DNA of 17,820 nt from Poriferisodalis sp964484385 (GTDB taxonomy: Bacteria; Actinomycetota; Acidimicrobiia; Acidimicrobiales; Poriferisodalaceae). The first letter of the stretch is position 1. Every line of letters starts with the position of its first letter. Position numbers and translations under genes: made by a program. The DNA lies in NCBI GenBank assembly GCA_964484385.1, contig CAZAFV010000058.1, positions 1 through 17,820 on the forward strand. Direction: 5' to 3'. Under the pieces are notes generated by a model. The model searched no databases. It saw only the letters and a list, made by a program, of their open reading frames with translations, and was not told the origin of the DNA. Shown piece after piece: positions 1 to 7,109 of the stretch.

Positions 1-2
1 CC

Positions 3-917
3 CGCGGCGTGGCGATGGTGCCCTTCTACACCTTCTATTCCATGTTCGGCTTCCAGCGGGTCGGCGACATGATCTGGGCGCTGGCCGACATGCGCGGGCG
101 CGGCTTCCTCATGGGGGCCACGGCGGGCCGCACCACCCTGATGGGCGAGGGTCTCCAGCACCAAGACGGTCACTCGCCGCTGCTGGCCTCGGTGGTGCCG
201 CCGTGCCAGGCCTACGACCCGGCGTTCGCCTACGAGCTGGCTGCCATCGTGCGCGACGGCATCCGGCGGATGTACGGCGTGGGCGAGGACATCTTCTACT
301 ACCTAACCATCTACAACGAGAACTACGTCCAGCCTCCTGAGCCCGACGATCTCGCCACCGAAGATCTGCTGGCGGGGCTGTACCGCTATGCCCCGTCGCC
401 GCCCGGGCGCGCCCACTCCGGCACGATCCTGTTCTCGGGCTCGGCGCAGGGCGCTGCGCGAGCGGCCGCCGACCTGCTGGCGGCCGAGCACGACGTGGGC
501 GTCGACCTGTGGAGCGCCACGTCCTACAAGGCGCTGCGCGAGGAGGCGCTGTCGTGCGAGCGGTGGAACACGCTCCATCCCGACGATCCCCAGCAGGTGC
601 CCTTCGTGACCCGGCAGCTGGCCGACGGCATGGGACCGGTGGTGGCCGTGACCGACTTCATGCGAGCCGTGCCCGACCAGGTGTCGCGCTGGATTGGCCG
701 CGACTACACCTCGCTGGGCACCGACGGATTCGGCCACAGCGACACCCGCAGCCGGCTGCGGGAGCACTTCGAGATCACCGCCGAGCACATCACCGTGGCG
801 GTGCTGTGGCGCCTGGCCGAGCTCGGCGAGATCGATGCGACCGCGGCGGCGGAGGCCATCAAGCGCTACGGCCTGGCCACCGACAGCGCCGACCCCTGGT
901 CCGCCTCCGCACACTGA
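3..917 (+). CDS. aceE: Pyruvate dehydrogenase E1 component, homodimeric type (C-terminal part)
   Basis: This is the C-terminal third of the thiamine-diphosphate E1 subunit that decarboxylates pyruvate and acetylates the lipoyl groups of the E2 subunit. The frame is open from the window edge, so the start lies outside. Recognisable AceE blocks are GEGLQHQDGHS, then YDPAFAYELA, YYLTIYNENY and, near the end, SLGTDGFGHSDTR followed by LREHFEI; all align by eye with E. coli-type AceE. The C-terminal domain and natural stop (TGA, 915-917) are present, so the gene is cut only by the window. The MaoC-like gene follows on the same strand after 106 bases, and no terminator hairpin is evident between them. 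The family assignment is firm; the partner E2/E3 genes are not in this window. Confidence 0.95.
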   Translation, partial: RGVAMVPFYTFYSMFGFQRVGDMIWALADMRGRGFLMGATAGRTTLMGEGLQHQDGHSPLLASVVPPCQAYDPAFAYELAAIVRDGIRRMYGVGEDIFYYLTIYNENYVQPPEPDDLATEDLLAGLYRYAPSPPGRAHSGTILFSGSAQGAARAAADLLAAEHDVGVDLWSATSYKALREEALSCERWNTLHPDDPQQVPFVTRQLADGMGPVVAVTDFMRAVPDQVSRWIGRDYTSLGTDGFGHSDTRSRLREHFEITAEHITVAVLWRLAELGEIDATAAAEAIKRYGLATDSADPWSASAH

Positions 918-1023
918 ACGACCTGCCCCGCCGGCATCCGGCTCAGCAGGCCAAGTCGGGACACCAACGGACAGATCCGAGATTCGTGGCCGCTTGGGCG
1001 GTCGCAGTGAGCAGACTGTCCCG

Positions 1024-1485
1024 GTGCCCAGCGACATCCCGTGCCCGCAGCGGTGGTTCGACGACTACGAGGCCGGCGAGCGTTTTACCTTCGGCTCCAC
1101 GACGATCGACGAGGCCGAGATCATCGAATTCGGCCGCAAGTTCGACCCCCAGCCGTTCCACATCGATCCCGAAGCCGCCCGTGACACCGTCTATGGCCGG
1201 CTGATCGCTTCGGGATGGCACACCGGCTCGATCATGATGAAGCTGCTGGGCGAGCACCTGCTGGGGCCATCCAGCATGGGCTCGCCCGGTCTCGACGAGC
1301 TGCGGTGGCTGGCGCCGGTGCATCCAGGCGACCGTCTCACGCTCGTAGTGGAGGTGCTGGAGCTGCGCCCGAGCCGCTCCAAGCCCGACCGGGGCATCAT
1401 CAAGATGGCCCACGAACTCGTCAACCAGCACGGCACCACGGTGGTGCGCTCGGTGGCGAACATGATGATCGCCCGGCGCACCTGA
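1024..1485 (+). CDS. MaoC-fold acyl-CoA dehydratase
   Basis: A 153-residue hot-dog-fold protein of the usual single-domain MaoC size. Such enzymes hydrate or dehydrate enoyl-CoA / (R)-3-hydroxyacyl-CoA thioesters in the cytoplasm. The hydratase motif is clear: FDPQPFHID, with putative catalytic Asp41 and His46, followed by YGRLIASGWHTGSIMM. The second half has the expected strand pattern LRWLAPVHPGD and ends in MMIARRT. The GTG at 1024 is chosen because it puts PCPQRWFDDYEAGE at the N-terminus, as in relatives. The frame stays open upstream into aceE, but that extension is a low-complexity shadow. No strong ribosome binding site is visible. The natural substrate cannot be read from the sequence. 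The acyl-CoA dehydrogenase 1.7 kb away is on the other strand and not obviously co-transcribed. Confidence 0.88.
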   Translation: MPSDIPCPQRWFDDYEAGERFTFGSTTIDEAEIIEFGRKFDPQPFHIDPEAARDTVYGRLIASGWHTGSIMMKLLGEHLLGPSSMGSPGLDELRWLAPVHPGDRLTLVVEVLELRPSRSKPDRGIIKMAHELVNQHGTTVVRSVANMMIARRT

Positions 1486-1516
1486 AGCGGCCCGACCCCT
1501 GGAGCGCCTCGCTCGG

Positions 1517-2281
1517 CTAGGCGTACTGGGCGGCTGCCTGGCGCTCCAGCCAGCCGAGCAGGATGGCAACCGCTCGCGGATCGTGACGGATGCGGTGGTC
1601 GGCACCCTCGATGAGACGCAGCTCTGCACTGGGATGTCCCGAAGCCAGATGTCGGGCCTCTTCGTAGGGCACCTGCCGGTCGTTGATGCCGTGCAGGATC
1701 AGCAGCGGCCGGTCGGCCAGCTGTCCCACAGCGTCCATCGCCCGGTTCTGCTTCAGTTCACGATTCCAAGCGCCCGTCGACTTCGGAAAACCGTCAGTTC
1801 GGATCACACCCACGTTGCGACAGTGCTGCAGGAACGCCTTGGGGTCGCTCGCCCAGTCGTCAAAATCCGCCCTGGGCGCCATTGCGGCCACGCCGCGAAT
1901 CCGGGCGTCGCGCGCGGCCGCCAGGATCGCCACAGAGCCGCCGGTAGTCGAGCCCACGAGCCATACACCCCGGCAACCCTCGGCGAGCACACGGGTGACC
2001 GAGCGGCCGATGTCGTCAATCCAGCCGAGCAGGGAGAAATCGCCGTCAGACTCGCCGCAGCCGCGCATGCTCACCGCAAGCACTGTCCAGCCTTGGGCCT
2101 CGGCGATGCGCTCGGCGAAGAGCTGGTAGGTGCGGTTCGGCACGCCGGGCCGCTGCATCGACGGGAAGCCGTGGCAGAGCACCACTGCGGGCCCGCTGCG
2201 GACAGGTCGTTTCGGCCGCACCAGGATCGCTGCGAGGCCCGGGCTGCCCTCGATGGTCGTCTCGGTGACGTCGGTGCTCAC
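1517..2281 (-). CDS. Alpha/beta hydrolase family protein with a non-serine nucleophile elbow
   Basis: A 254-residue alpha/beta-hydrolase of the dienelactone hydrolase / S33-like type. It begins at a GTG (2279-2281). Visible landmarks are the oxyanion strand-turn VVLCHGFPS (about residues 33-41), the RGCGESDG turn (73-80), the elbow VGSTTGGS (109-116), the acid loop HGINDRQVP with Asp201, and the histidine loop GADHR with His229. In the elbow G-S-T-T-G the position normally held by the catalytic Ser/Cys/Asp is Thr112. Either the protein uses an unusual nucleophile or it is not a classical hydrolase. It is the last gene of a minus-strand run beginning with the acyl-CoA dehydrogenase, 62 bases beyond the small hypothetical gene, and it converges on the MaoC gene (31 bases between stops). 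Fold assignment is secure; substrate is unknown. Confidence 0.85.
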   Translation of the reverse strand: MSTDVTETTIEGSPGLAAILVRPKRPVRSGPAVVLCHGFPSMQRPGVPNRTYQLFAERIAEAQGWTVLAVSMRGCGESDGDFSLLGWIDDIGRSVTRVLAEGCRGVWLVGSTTGGSVAILAAARDARIRGVAAMAPRADFDDWASDPKAFLQHCRNVGVIRTDGFPKSTGAWNRELKQNRAMDAVGQLADRPLLILHGINDRQVPYEEARHLASGHPSAELRLIEGADHRIRHDPRAVAILLGWLERQAAAQYA

Positions 2282-2343
2282 GTCGCTGCGCGCTGTCGGC
2301 CGAGCGCCGCTTGCGCGGCCGTTGCAAGGCGCATCGTCATGTC

Positions 2344-2565
2344 CTAGCGGCAGAGCCGCGACAGGCGGTAGCCGCGGTTGCGAGCTTCTGGCAGCTCGTC
2401 GGGGCCGAAGGTGGCGTAGGACTGCGCTGCCACGATGTCAGCGACAGCTGCGGCGAGCTGTTCGGTGACCGCCGGATCATCAGTCTCAAGTGCCATGTCG
2501 TAGACGATCTGGTTGCGCTTGTCACCGACGAATCGGCAGCCGGCGAGCTCCCTCGGGATGTCCAT
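2344..2565 (-). CDS. Small conserved-looking hypothetical protein (73 aa)
   Basis: I do not recognise this protein by name. It starts at an ATG (2563-2565) and encodes 73 residues: a short basic start (IPRELAGCRFVGDKRNQ), an acidic helical centre (ETDDPAVTEQLAAAVADIVA), and an Arg/Tyr-rich end (ARNRGYRLSRLCR). It has no signal peptide or membrane segment, and two Cys (near residues 10 and 72). The frame is open upstream to 2748, but that extension is Arg/Ala-rich and overlaps the next gene, so I take the internal ATG. It lies between the one-helix membrane protein and the alpha/beta hydrolase on the same strand. A spurious frame cannot be fully excluded. The balanced composition and agreement with the local coding strand argue that it is real. 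Confidence 0.55.
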   Translation of the reverse strand: MDIPRELAGCRFVGDKRNQIVYDMALETDDPAVTEQLAAAVADIVAAQSYATFGPDELPEARNRGYRLSRLCR

Positions 2566-2716
2566 GGGAACATTCTGCCGTCCTGCTGCGGGCTCAGCGT
2601 GCGTTAGAGGATGCGCGGACAGGTGAGCCCTCTGCTGTTTGCACCTGACGCTCCCCGCTCTTGTTCGCTGGCGCTCACGGGCCGCTCGGGCCACGGCTTT
2701 GCCTATCGGCTCAGCC

Positions 2717-3157
2717 TCAGTCGGGGTCCACGACGGCCAGCGCGCCAATCAGGCGCAGGTACTCCAAGTGCGCATCTGTCACCGCCTGGACCTGCTCCAG
2801 CGACACCTCAAGCCCGTCTCGGCGGACGCTGCGGTACAGATCGGCTGCCGAGGATTGGTCCTCGGTGACCGTCGTGCCCGTTTCGCCCTCGGCATCAGGA
2901 TCAGCGTCGTCCGGCGTAGGTGGGGGCGCGAACTGCAGCTGGTTGAGGTGTGCCCGCAGGAGCGCTTCGAGCTCGGGGGGCTCCAATGCCGCAGCAATGT
3001 CGAACGGCACGAGGTCGGCAACGACTTCTGCCGCCTCGGCCAGACGCCACACCGGCTCGCGTCGCTGTCGACCCAGCCGTTGCGCCTGGGTGCCGACCAC
3101 GCCGGCGGCGACGACAAAGCCGATCACCAATGAGATGACGATGACCGCGACGATCAC
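2717..3157 (-). CDS. Hypothetical single-pass membrane protein
   Basis: A 146-residue protein that I cannot assign to a family. The first 25 residues form a strongly hydrophobic segment (MIVAVIVISLVIGFVVAAGVVG), a signal anchor or uncleaved signal, followed by a basic stretch (QAQRLGRQRREP) that would place the rest in the cytoplasm. The remainder is acidic and mostly helical, with a disordered Pro/Asp/Glu/Thr linker around residues 77-100 and a C-terminal helix ending in LRLIGALAVVDPD. The GTG start at 3155-3157 is supported by GGGGAGG five bases upstream on the minus strand. The gene follows the acyl-CoA dehydrogenase by 60 bases on the same strand and may be co-transcribed. The pattern resembles small structural or scaffold membrane proteins of actinobacteria, but no function is implied. 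Confidence 0.7.
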   Translation of the reverse strand: MIVAVIVISLVIGFVVAAGVVGTQAQRLGRQRREPVWRLAEAAEVVADLVPFDIAAALEPPELEALLRAHLNQLQFAPPPTPDDADPDAEGETGTTVTEDQSSAADLYRSVRRDGLEVSLEQVQAVTDAHLEYLRLIGALAVVDPD

Positions 3158-3162
3158 CGGTG

Positions 3163-3169
3163 CCTCCCC
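3163..3169 (-). promoter_or_regulatory. Ribosome binding site of the one-helix membrane protein
   Basis: The minus strand reads GGGGAGG here, five bases before the GTG at 3157. It is the strongest Shine-Dalgarno match nearby and fixes that start codon. Confidence 0.6.
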
Positions 3170-3217
3170 GGCAGCTCACATGTCCGTGCGGCGCGCCTCA
3201 GTCTGACTTGTCCTGGC

Positions 3218-4330
3218 CTACAGGCCGATGCGCTGGGCCAGCTGCTCCCGGTGGTAGGCGGGATCGCCGAAGATCAGCTCGGAGCTCTTCGCGCGCTTGA
3301 AGTACAGGTGCGCGGGGTGCTCCCAGGTGAAGCCGATGCCGCCGTGGATCTGGATGTTCTCCGCGGCGCAGTGGAAGTACGCCTCGGAGCAGTAGGCCTT
3401 GGCGAGCGACGCCACCGACGGCAGCTCGTCGTTCATCTCCGCAGCGCACCAGGCCGCGTAGTACGCGGCCGACTTGGCCGATTCGACCTCGAGCAGCATG
3501 TCAGCGCACTTGTGCTTGATGGCCTGGAACGAGCCGATCGGGCGCCCGAACTGCACGCGGTCTTTCGCGTACTGCACGGCCATGTCGAGCACGAACTGCG
3601 CACCGCCGACCTGCTCACTGGCCAGCGCCACCGCAGCCAGGTCGAGCACCTGGTCGATGTAGGCGAAGTTGTCGGTGTCGCACAGGTGCTTGGCCGGCGT
3701 GTTGTCGAAGGTGATGCGGGCCTGCTTGCGGGTCTGGTCCATGGTGGCGAGGTTCTCGCGGCTGAGTCCGGCCGCGTCGCCCTCGACGGTGAACAGGTGA
3801 ATCCCGCCGTCGCAGCGCGCCGCCACCACGAACAGGTTCGCGGTGCCGCCGTCGGTCACGAACATTTTCTCGCCCGAGATCGTCGCCGAGTCGCCCGTGT
3901 CGGTGGCCTCCACCTCGACGCCCTCGGCATCCCAGCGACCGCTGGCCTCAGCCAAGGCCAGGGTGGCGATGATCTCGCCCGATGCGATCCCTTCGAGCAG
4001 CTCTTCTTTGGCCTTCTCATTGCCCGAGTGCAAGATGGCGTTGCCGGCCAGCACCACAGTGGAGAAGTAGGGCGAGCACAGCAGGCTGCGGCCCATCTCC
4101 TCGAGCACGATGCCGAGCTCCACGTAGCTGGCGCCCTGCCCGCCGTACTCCTCGGGAATGATCAATGCCTGCAAGCCGAGCTGCTCAGCCATCTGCGTCC
4201 ACACGGCCGGGTCGTAGCCGTCGTCGGTCTCCATCAGCTCCCGAACGGTGGTCTCCGGGGACTTCTCCTCGAGGAACGAACGGACGAAGTTGCGGAGCTC
4301 TTCCTGCTCCTCGGTGAATGCGAAGTTCAC
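3218..4330 (-). CDS. Acyl-CoA dehydrogenase family protein
   Basis: A 370-residue flavoprotein of the acyl-CoA dehydrogenase superfamily, which desaturates acyl-CoA at the alpha-beta bond and passes electrons to ETF. The N-terminal helical domain starts VNFAFTEEQEELRNFVRSFL. Then come IIPEEYGGQGASYVELGIVLEEMG, the beta-domain (KMFVTDGG), and the C-terminal helical domain with QFGRPIGSFQAIKHKCADM and IQIHGGIGFTWEHPAHLYFKRA. The GTG start (4328-4330) has GGAGG seven bases upstream. The frame stays open further upstream, but that extension crosses the divergent promoter region. By eye the C-terminal position that carries the catalytic Glu of medium-chain enzymes (YEGT) reads FGDP here. This is typical of the mycobacterial FadE steroid/branched-chain groups, which use another Glu or work as heterotetramers. 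It is the first gene of a minus-strand run. Confidence 0.9.
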   Translation of the reverse strand: MNFAFTEEQEELRNFVRSFLEEKSPETTVRELMETDDGYDPAVWTQMAEQLGLQALIIPEEYGGQGASYVELGIVLEEMGRSLLCSPYFSTVVLAGNAILHSGNEKAKEELLEGIASGEIIATLALAEASGRWDAEGVEVEATDTGDSATISGEKMFVTDGGTANLFVVAARCDGGIHLFTVEGDAAGLSRENLATMDQTRKQARITFDNTPAKHLCDTDNFAYIDQVLDLAAVALASEQVGGAQFVLDMAVQYAKDRVQFGRPIGSFQAIKHKCADMLLEVESAKSAAYYAAWCAAEMNDELPSVASLAKAYCSEAYFHCAAENIQIHGGIGFTWEHPAHLYFKRAKSSELIFGDPAYHREQLAQRIGL

Positions 4331-4337
4331 GGACGCG

Positions 4338-4342
4338 CCTCC
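4338..4342 (-). promoter_or_regulatory. Ribosome binding site of the acyl-CoA dehydrogenase
   Basis: GGAGG on the minus strand, seven bases before the GTG start codon. It decides the start within a frame that stays open more than 400 bases upstream. Confidence 0.65.
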
Positions 4343-4488
4343 GGGCTGGTGCGGCCAGCACAGCTTGAGCACTGGCGCATGAGTCAGGCGAAGTTCTATC
4401 ACCCAGCGGCCCGATCGACTCAGGGACGGTGGAACCTGCGGCACACCTCGAGCGTTAGCTTTCGTGACGGGCGCCCCCCAGCGGGGTA

Positions 4489-4513
4489 CACCGGTTCGAC
4501 CCCCCGACCGGTG
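4489..4513. promoter_or_regulatory. Candidate operator: inverted repeat in the divergent intergenic region
   Basis: Perfect 7-base arms CACCGGT (4489-4495) and ACCGGTG (4507-4513) are separated by 11 bases, with further CG/CG pairing just inside the arms. It sits in the 238-base region between the divergent acyl-CoA dehydrogenase and molybdopterin oxidoreductase genes, about 55 bases upstream of the latter's ATG. The size and symmetry suit a dimeric repressor such as a TetR- or MarR-family protein, but no regulator gene is next to it. I could not identify -10/-35 boxes with confidence in this GC-rich stretch. Confidence 0.3.
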
Positions 4514-4568
4514 CCCGTCCAACTCGACCCAGAGGCTGAGCCGGCCTCCTCCAGCGAAACGGGCAGAC

Positions 4569-6314
4569 ATGAGCGACAGTTCCCACGAGGCCACGGCCGA
4601 TGCGCCCTCCGGTTCCGAGGTGCCGGGCGGCCGAGGCATCGGCCGGCTCATCCGCCGGCCCGGCTCGGTGGCCGGATTGCTGGCCGGCATCGCCGGCGCC
4701 GCGGTCGCACTGGCGTTCGGCGAGTTCATCGACGGGCTGTTGGACACGATCCCGTCGCTCGTGGTGGCCGTCGGCGAGGCACTGGTCGACTACTCGCCCG
4801 ACTGGGCAGTGAAGCTGAGCATCGAGCTGTTCGGCGAGAAAGACAAGGCCGTGCTGGCGATCGGCATCGTCGGCGTGTCGCTGATCATCGGCGGCCTGCT
4901 GGGCGCGTGTGCCATGGCGCCGCGGCGCCGGTGGGTGCCGTTTGCCGGATTCGCAGCGTTCGGAGTGATCGGCGGCTGGACTGCTGCGCGCAACCCGATG
5001 AGCCCGTTCGTGGGCTCGTGGGTGGTCGCATTGGCCGCGGCAGCGCTGGGTTACGTCACGCTGCGACTGCTGCTGCGAGTTGCCCCAGCCCGCAGCGCAG
5101 TACCCGTCGACAGCGAAGCGACACCTGAACCGGCTGTCGCGGCGATACCCGAGGCGGCCCCTGATGCTGGTCGCAGGGCTTTCCTGCTCGGCATAGGCGG
5201 CGCCGGGGTGGCCGCCGTCGGGCTCGTCGCGCTGGGTCGGGGCGTTCGCGGTCCCTCAGCGGCAGAGACGGCCCGGGCCGGCATCGACCTGGGTGCGGCA
5301 AGGCCTCCGTCGACAACAGCTGCTGCAGGCACGGCCACGGCCGCCCAGCCCACCGCCACCACGGCGGCCGGTCCCTCAGTCGCCACCCAGGTGGCCGCGC
5401 TGGACACGCTCGACGAGGTCGCCGGCATCTCCAGCTACGTGACCCCGAACAGCGACTTCTACCGGATCGACACAGCGCTCACCGTGCCCCAGGTCGACCC
5501 CGCCAATTGGAAGCTCAGCTTCACCGGCATGGTCGACAACCCCTACGAGCTGACCTTCGACGAGATCCTGGCGATGGACCTCCAAGAGCACGTGGTCACG
5601 CTGTCGTGCGTGTCGAACCGGGTCGGCGGCAGCCTCGTCGGCAACGCCGTCTGGACCGGTGTGCCGCTGGTGGACCTGCTCGAGCGGGCCGGAGTGCAGG
5701 CGGGCGCCGACCAGGTGGTGGGCCGATCGGTCGACGACTGGACCGCCGGCTTTCCTACGCCGCTGCTGTACGACGGCCGCAACGCCCTGCTGGCCGTCGG
5801 CATGAACGGCGAGCCGCTGCCCACCCGGCACGGCTTCCCCGCCCGGCTGATCGTGGCGGGGCTGTACGGCTACGTCTCGGCGGTGAAGTGGATCGAGGAA
5901 ATCAACCTGACCACCTGGGACGCGTTCGACGGCTACTGGGTGCCGCGGGGATGGTCCAAGCGCGGTCCGATGAAGACGCAGAGCCGGATCGACGTGCCCG
6001 GCAGCGGCGACCGCCCCGTGGCGGGAACCGAGACTGCCATCGCCGGCATCGCCTGGGCGCCCACCCGGGGCATCAGCGCCGTCGAGGTGCGCATCGACGA
6101 CGGCCCGTGGCAGCAGTGCGATCTGGGCGAGGCGCTGGGCGACGAGAGCTGGGTGCAGTGGTACCTCCCCTGGACGCCCACCTCAGGCACGCATTCGCTG
6201 CAGGTGCGGGCCATCGACGGAACGGGCATGACCCAGCCAGAAGGCCCCAAGGACGTCCGCCCCGACGGCGCCGAAGGCTGGCACCGCGTCGCCGTACGCG
6301 TGGACGCCGCCTAG
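4569..6314 (+). CDS. Membrane-anchored molybdopterin-dependent oxidoreductase, sulfite oxidase family
   Basis: A 581-residue protein in two parts. The N-terminal anchor has hydrophobic helices at about residues 33-56, 93-116, 122-140, 147-170 and 205-223. The fifth is preceded by GRRAFLLG (twin Arg at 202-203), a Tat-like signal. An Ala/Thr/Pro-rich linker (about 240-275) then leads to the catalytic domain. That domain carries VTLSCVSNRVGG with Cys347, the expected molybdenum-ligating Cys, plus GRSVDDWTAGFPTPLLYDG, GEPLPTRHGFPARLIVAGLYG and VKWIEEI. The Ig-like Mo-oxidoreductase dimerisation domain ends the protein (from about residue 500). Five helices with the N-terminus inside place the enzyme outside the membrane, and the positive charges in the cytoplasmic loops agree. 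The frame opens earlier (4464), but the ATG at 4569 starts the protein-like sequence. No haem-b5 domain is present, so electrons probably go to a separate carrier. The substrate is unknown; sulfite is only one option. Confidence 0.9.
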   Translation: MSDSSHEATADAPSGSEVPGGRGIGRLIRRPGSVAGLLAGIAGAAVALAFGEFIDGLLDTIPSLVVAVGEALVDYSPDWAVKLSIELFGEKDKAVLAIGIVGVSLIIGGLLGACAMAPRRRWVPFAGFAAFGVIGGWTAARNPMSPFVGSWVVALAAAALGYVTLRLLLRVAPARSAVPVDSEATPEPAVAAIPEAAPDAGRRAFLLGIGGAGVAAVGLVALGRGVRGPSAAETARAGIDLGAARPPSTTAAAGTATAAQPTATTAAGPSVATQVAALDTLDEVAGISSYVTPNSDFYRIDTALTVPQVDPANWKLSFTGMVDNPYELTFDEILAMDLQEHVVTLSCVSNRVGGSLVGNAVWTGVPLVDLLERAGVQAGADQVVGRSVDDWTAGFPTPLLYDGRNALLAVGMNGEPLPTRHGFPARLIVAGLYGYVSAVKWIEEINLTTWDAFDGYWVPRGWSKRGPMKTQSRIDVPGSGDRPVAGTETAIAGIAWAPTRGISAVEVRIDDGPWQQCDLGEALGDESWVQWYLPWTPTSGTHSLQVRAIDGTGMTQPEGPKDVRPDGAEGWHRVAVRVDAA

Positions 6315-6346
6315 CGGGCACGAAACAGCAGCGCGAGCCGCCTCTT

Positions 6347-6350
6347 AGGA
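6347..6350 (+). promoter_or_regulatory. Ribosome binding site of the MBL-fold hydrolase
   Basis: AGGA seven bases before the ATG at 6358. The 43-base gap after the oxidoreductase stop holds no clear terminator, so the two genes are probably co-transcribed. Confidence 0.45.
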
Positions 6351-6357
6351 TGCGGCC

Positions 6358-6999
6358 ATGGCTCTGCACTGGTCCGCCACCGGTATCGAAGTCCACAAGC
6401 ACGTCGTGCGCCCGCTCGAGGGCAACCTGCCCCACGGCTTTCCCGACGACTTCGACAACAACGTCTTCACCATCCGTTGCACCGAGACCGGCGAGGCGAT
6501 GCTGATCGACGCTTCGAACGAGCACGAGCGGCTGCTGGAGGTGTGCCAGAAGCTCGGGGTCGTCACGGTGGTGGAGACCCACGGCCACTGGGACCACATC
6601 CAGGCCGTGCCTGCCGTGCGCGACGCCGGCATCGAGGTGGGCATCACCGCCGAGGACGCGTCGATGCTGCCCAGCTACGACTACATCCTCGAAGACGATT
6701 CAGTAATCGAGGTGGGACGGCTGCGCATCCGCACCATTCACAACCCCGGTCACACCGCCGGCTCGATGAGCTTTCACGTGGAGGGCACGCCGCTGCTGTT
6801 CACCGGCGACACGCTGTTCCCGGGAGGGCCCGGCGCCACCAGCGGCGGCGGCGACTTCGACCAGATCATCCGCAGCATCGAGGACCGGATGTTCTCGGCG
6901 TTTCCCGCAGACACGATGGTGCTGCCCGGCCACGGCCTCGACACCACGATCGGCAACGAGACGCCCCACCTGCAGGAGTGGATCGACCGCCGCTGGTAG
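6358..6999 (+). CDS. Metallo-beta-lactamase-fold hydrolase (glyoxalase II-like)
   Basis: A 213-residue cytoplasmic MBL-fold protein with the full metal-binding set: THGHWDH (His75, His77, Asp79, His80), NPGHTAGS (His132), FTGDTLFPGGPG (Asp151) and LPGHG (His192). That is a binuclear Zn/Fe site of the glyoxalase II / persulfide dioxygenase / thioesterase group. The length fits single-domain members; the C-terminal glutathione-binding helical domain of true glyoxalase II is absent, so a hydroxyacylglutathione substrate is unlikely. Known family options are thioester hydrolysis or sulfur metabolism. The adjacent sulfite-oxidase-family gene is suggestive but does not prove a sulfur role. The ATG is supported by AGGA upstream. 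The gene ends just before the 28-base tandem repeat and converges on the ABC permease. Confidence 0.88.
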   Translation: MALHWSATGIEVHKHVVRPLEGNLPHGFPDDFDNNVFTIRCTETGEAMLIDASNEHERLLEVCQKLGVVTVVETHGHWDHIQAVPAVRDAGIEVGITAEDASMLPSYDYILEDDSVIEVGRLRIRTIHNPGHTAGSMSFHVEGTPLLFTGDTLFPGGPGATSGGGDFDQIIRSIEDRMFSAFPADTMVLPGHGLDTTIGNETPHLQEWIDRRW

Positions 7000-7008
7000 C
7001 CCGTACCA

Positions 7009-7109
7009 GTCGCTACCCGGCGACTGTGTCTATCCGGTCGCTACACGACGACTGTGCTTATCCGGTCGCCACCCGGCGGCCGTGTCTAACCCGTCGCTAC
7101 GCGACGGCC
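7009..7109. repeat. 28-base tandem repeat, about 3.6 copies, between convergent genes
   Basis: Units lie at 7009-7036, 7037-7064 and 7065-7092, with a partial fourth at 7093-7109. Unit 2 differs from unit 1 at 4 of 28 positions and unit 3 at 5. The first half of a unit is self-complementary: GTCGC/GCGAC around a six-base loop in unit 1 (7009-7024), and around a three-base loop in unit 4 (7093-7105). The array starts 9 bases after the MBL gene stop and runs into the 3' end of the ABC permease, so units 3-4 encode its last residues (RRVATG). It may act as a bidirectional terminator, although no T-run follows. Confidence 0.8.

Noticed and set aside
3251..5128. A 625-codon open frame antisense to the acyl-CoA dehydrogenase
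   Set aside because: Its translation is a His/Arg/Gly/Val-rich shadow of the dehydrogenase codons. GC-rich third positions create long antisense frames here; the minus-strand gene has clear family motifs.
7009..7109. CRISPR array
   Set aside because: The 28-base units are directly adjacent with no spacers, and there are no cas genes.
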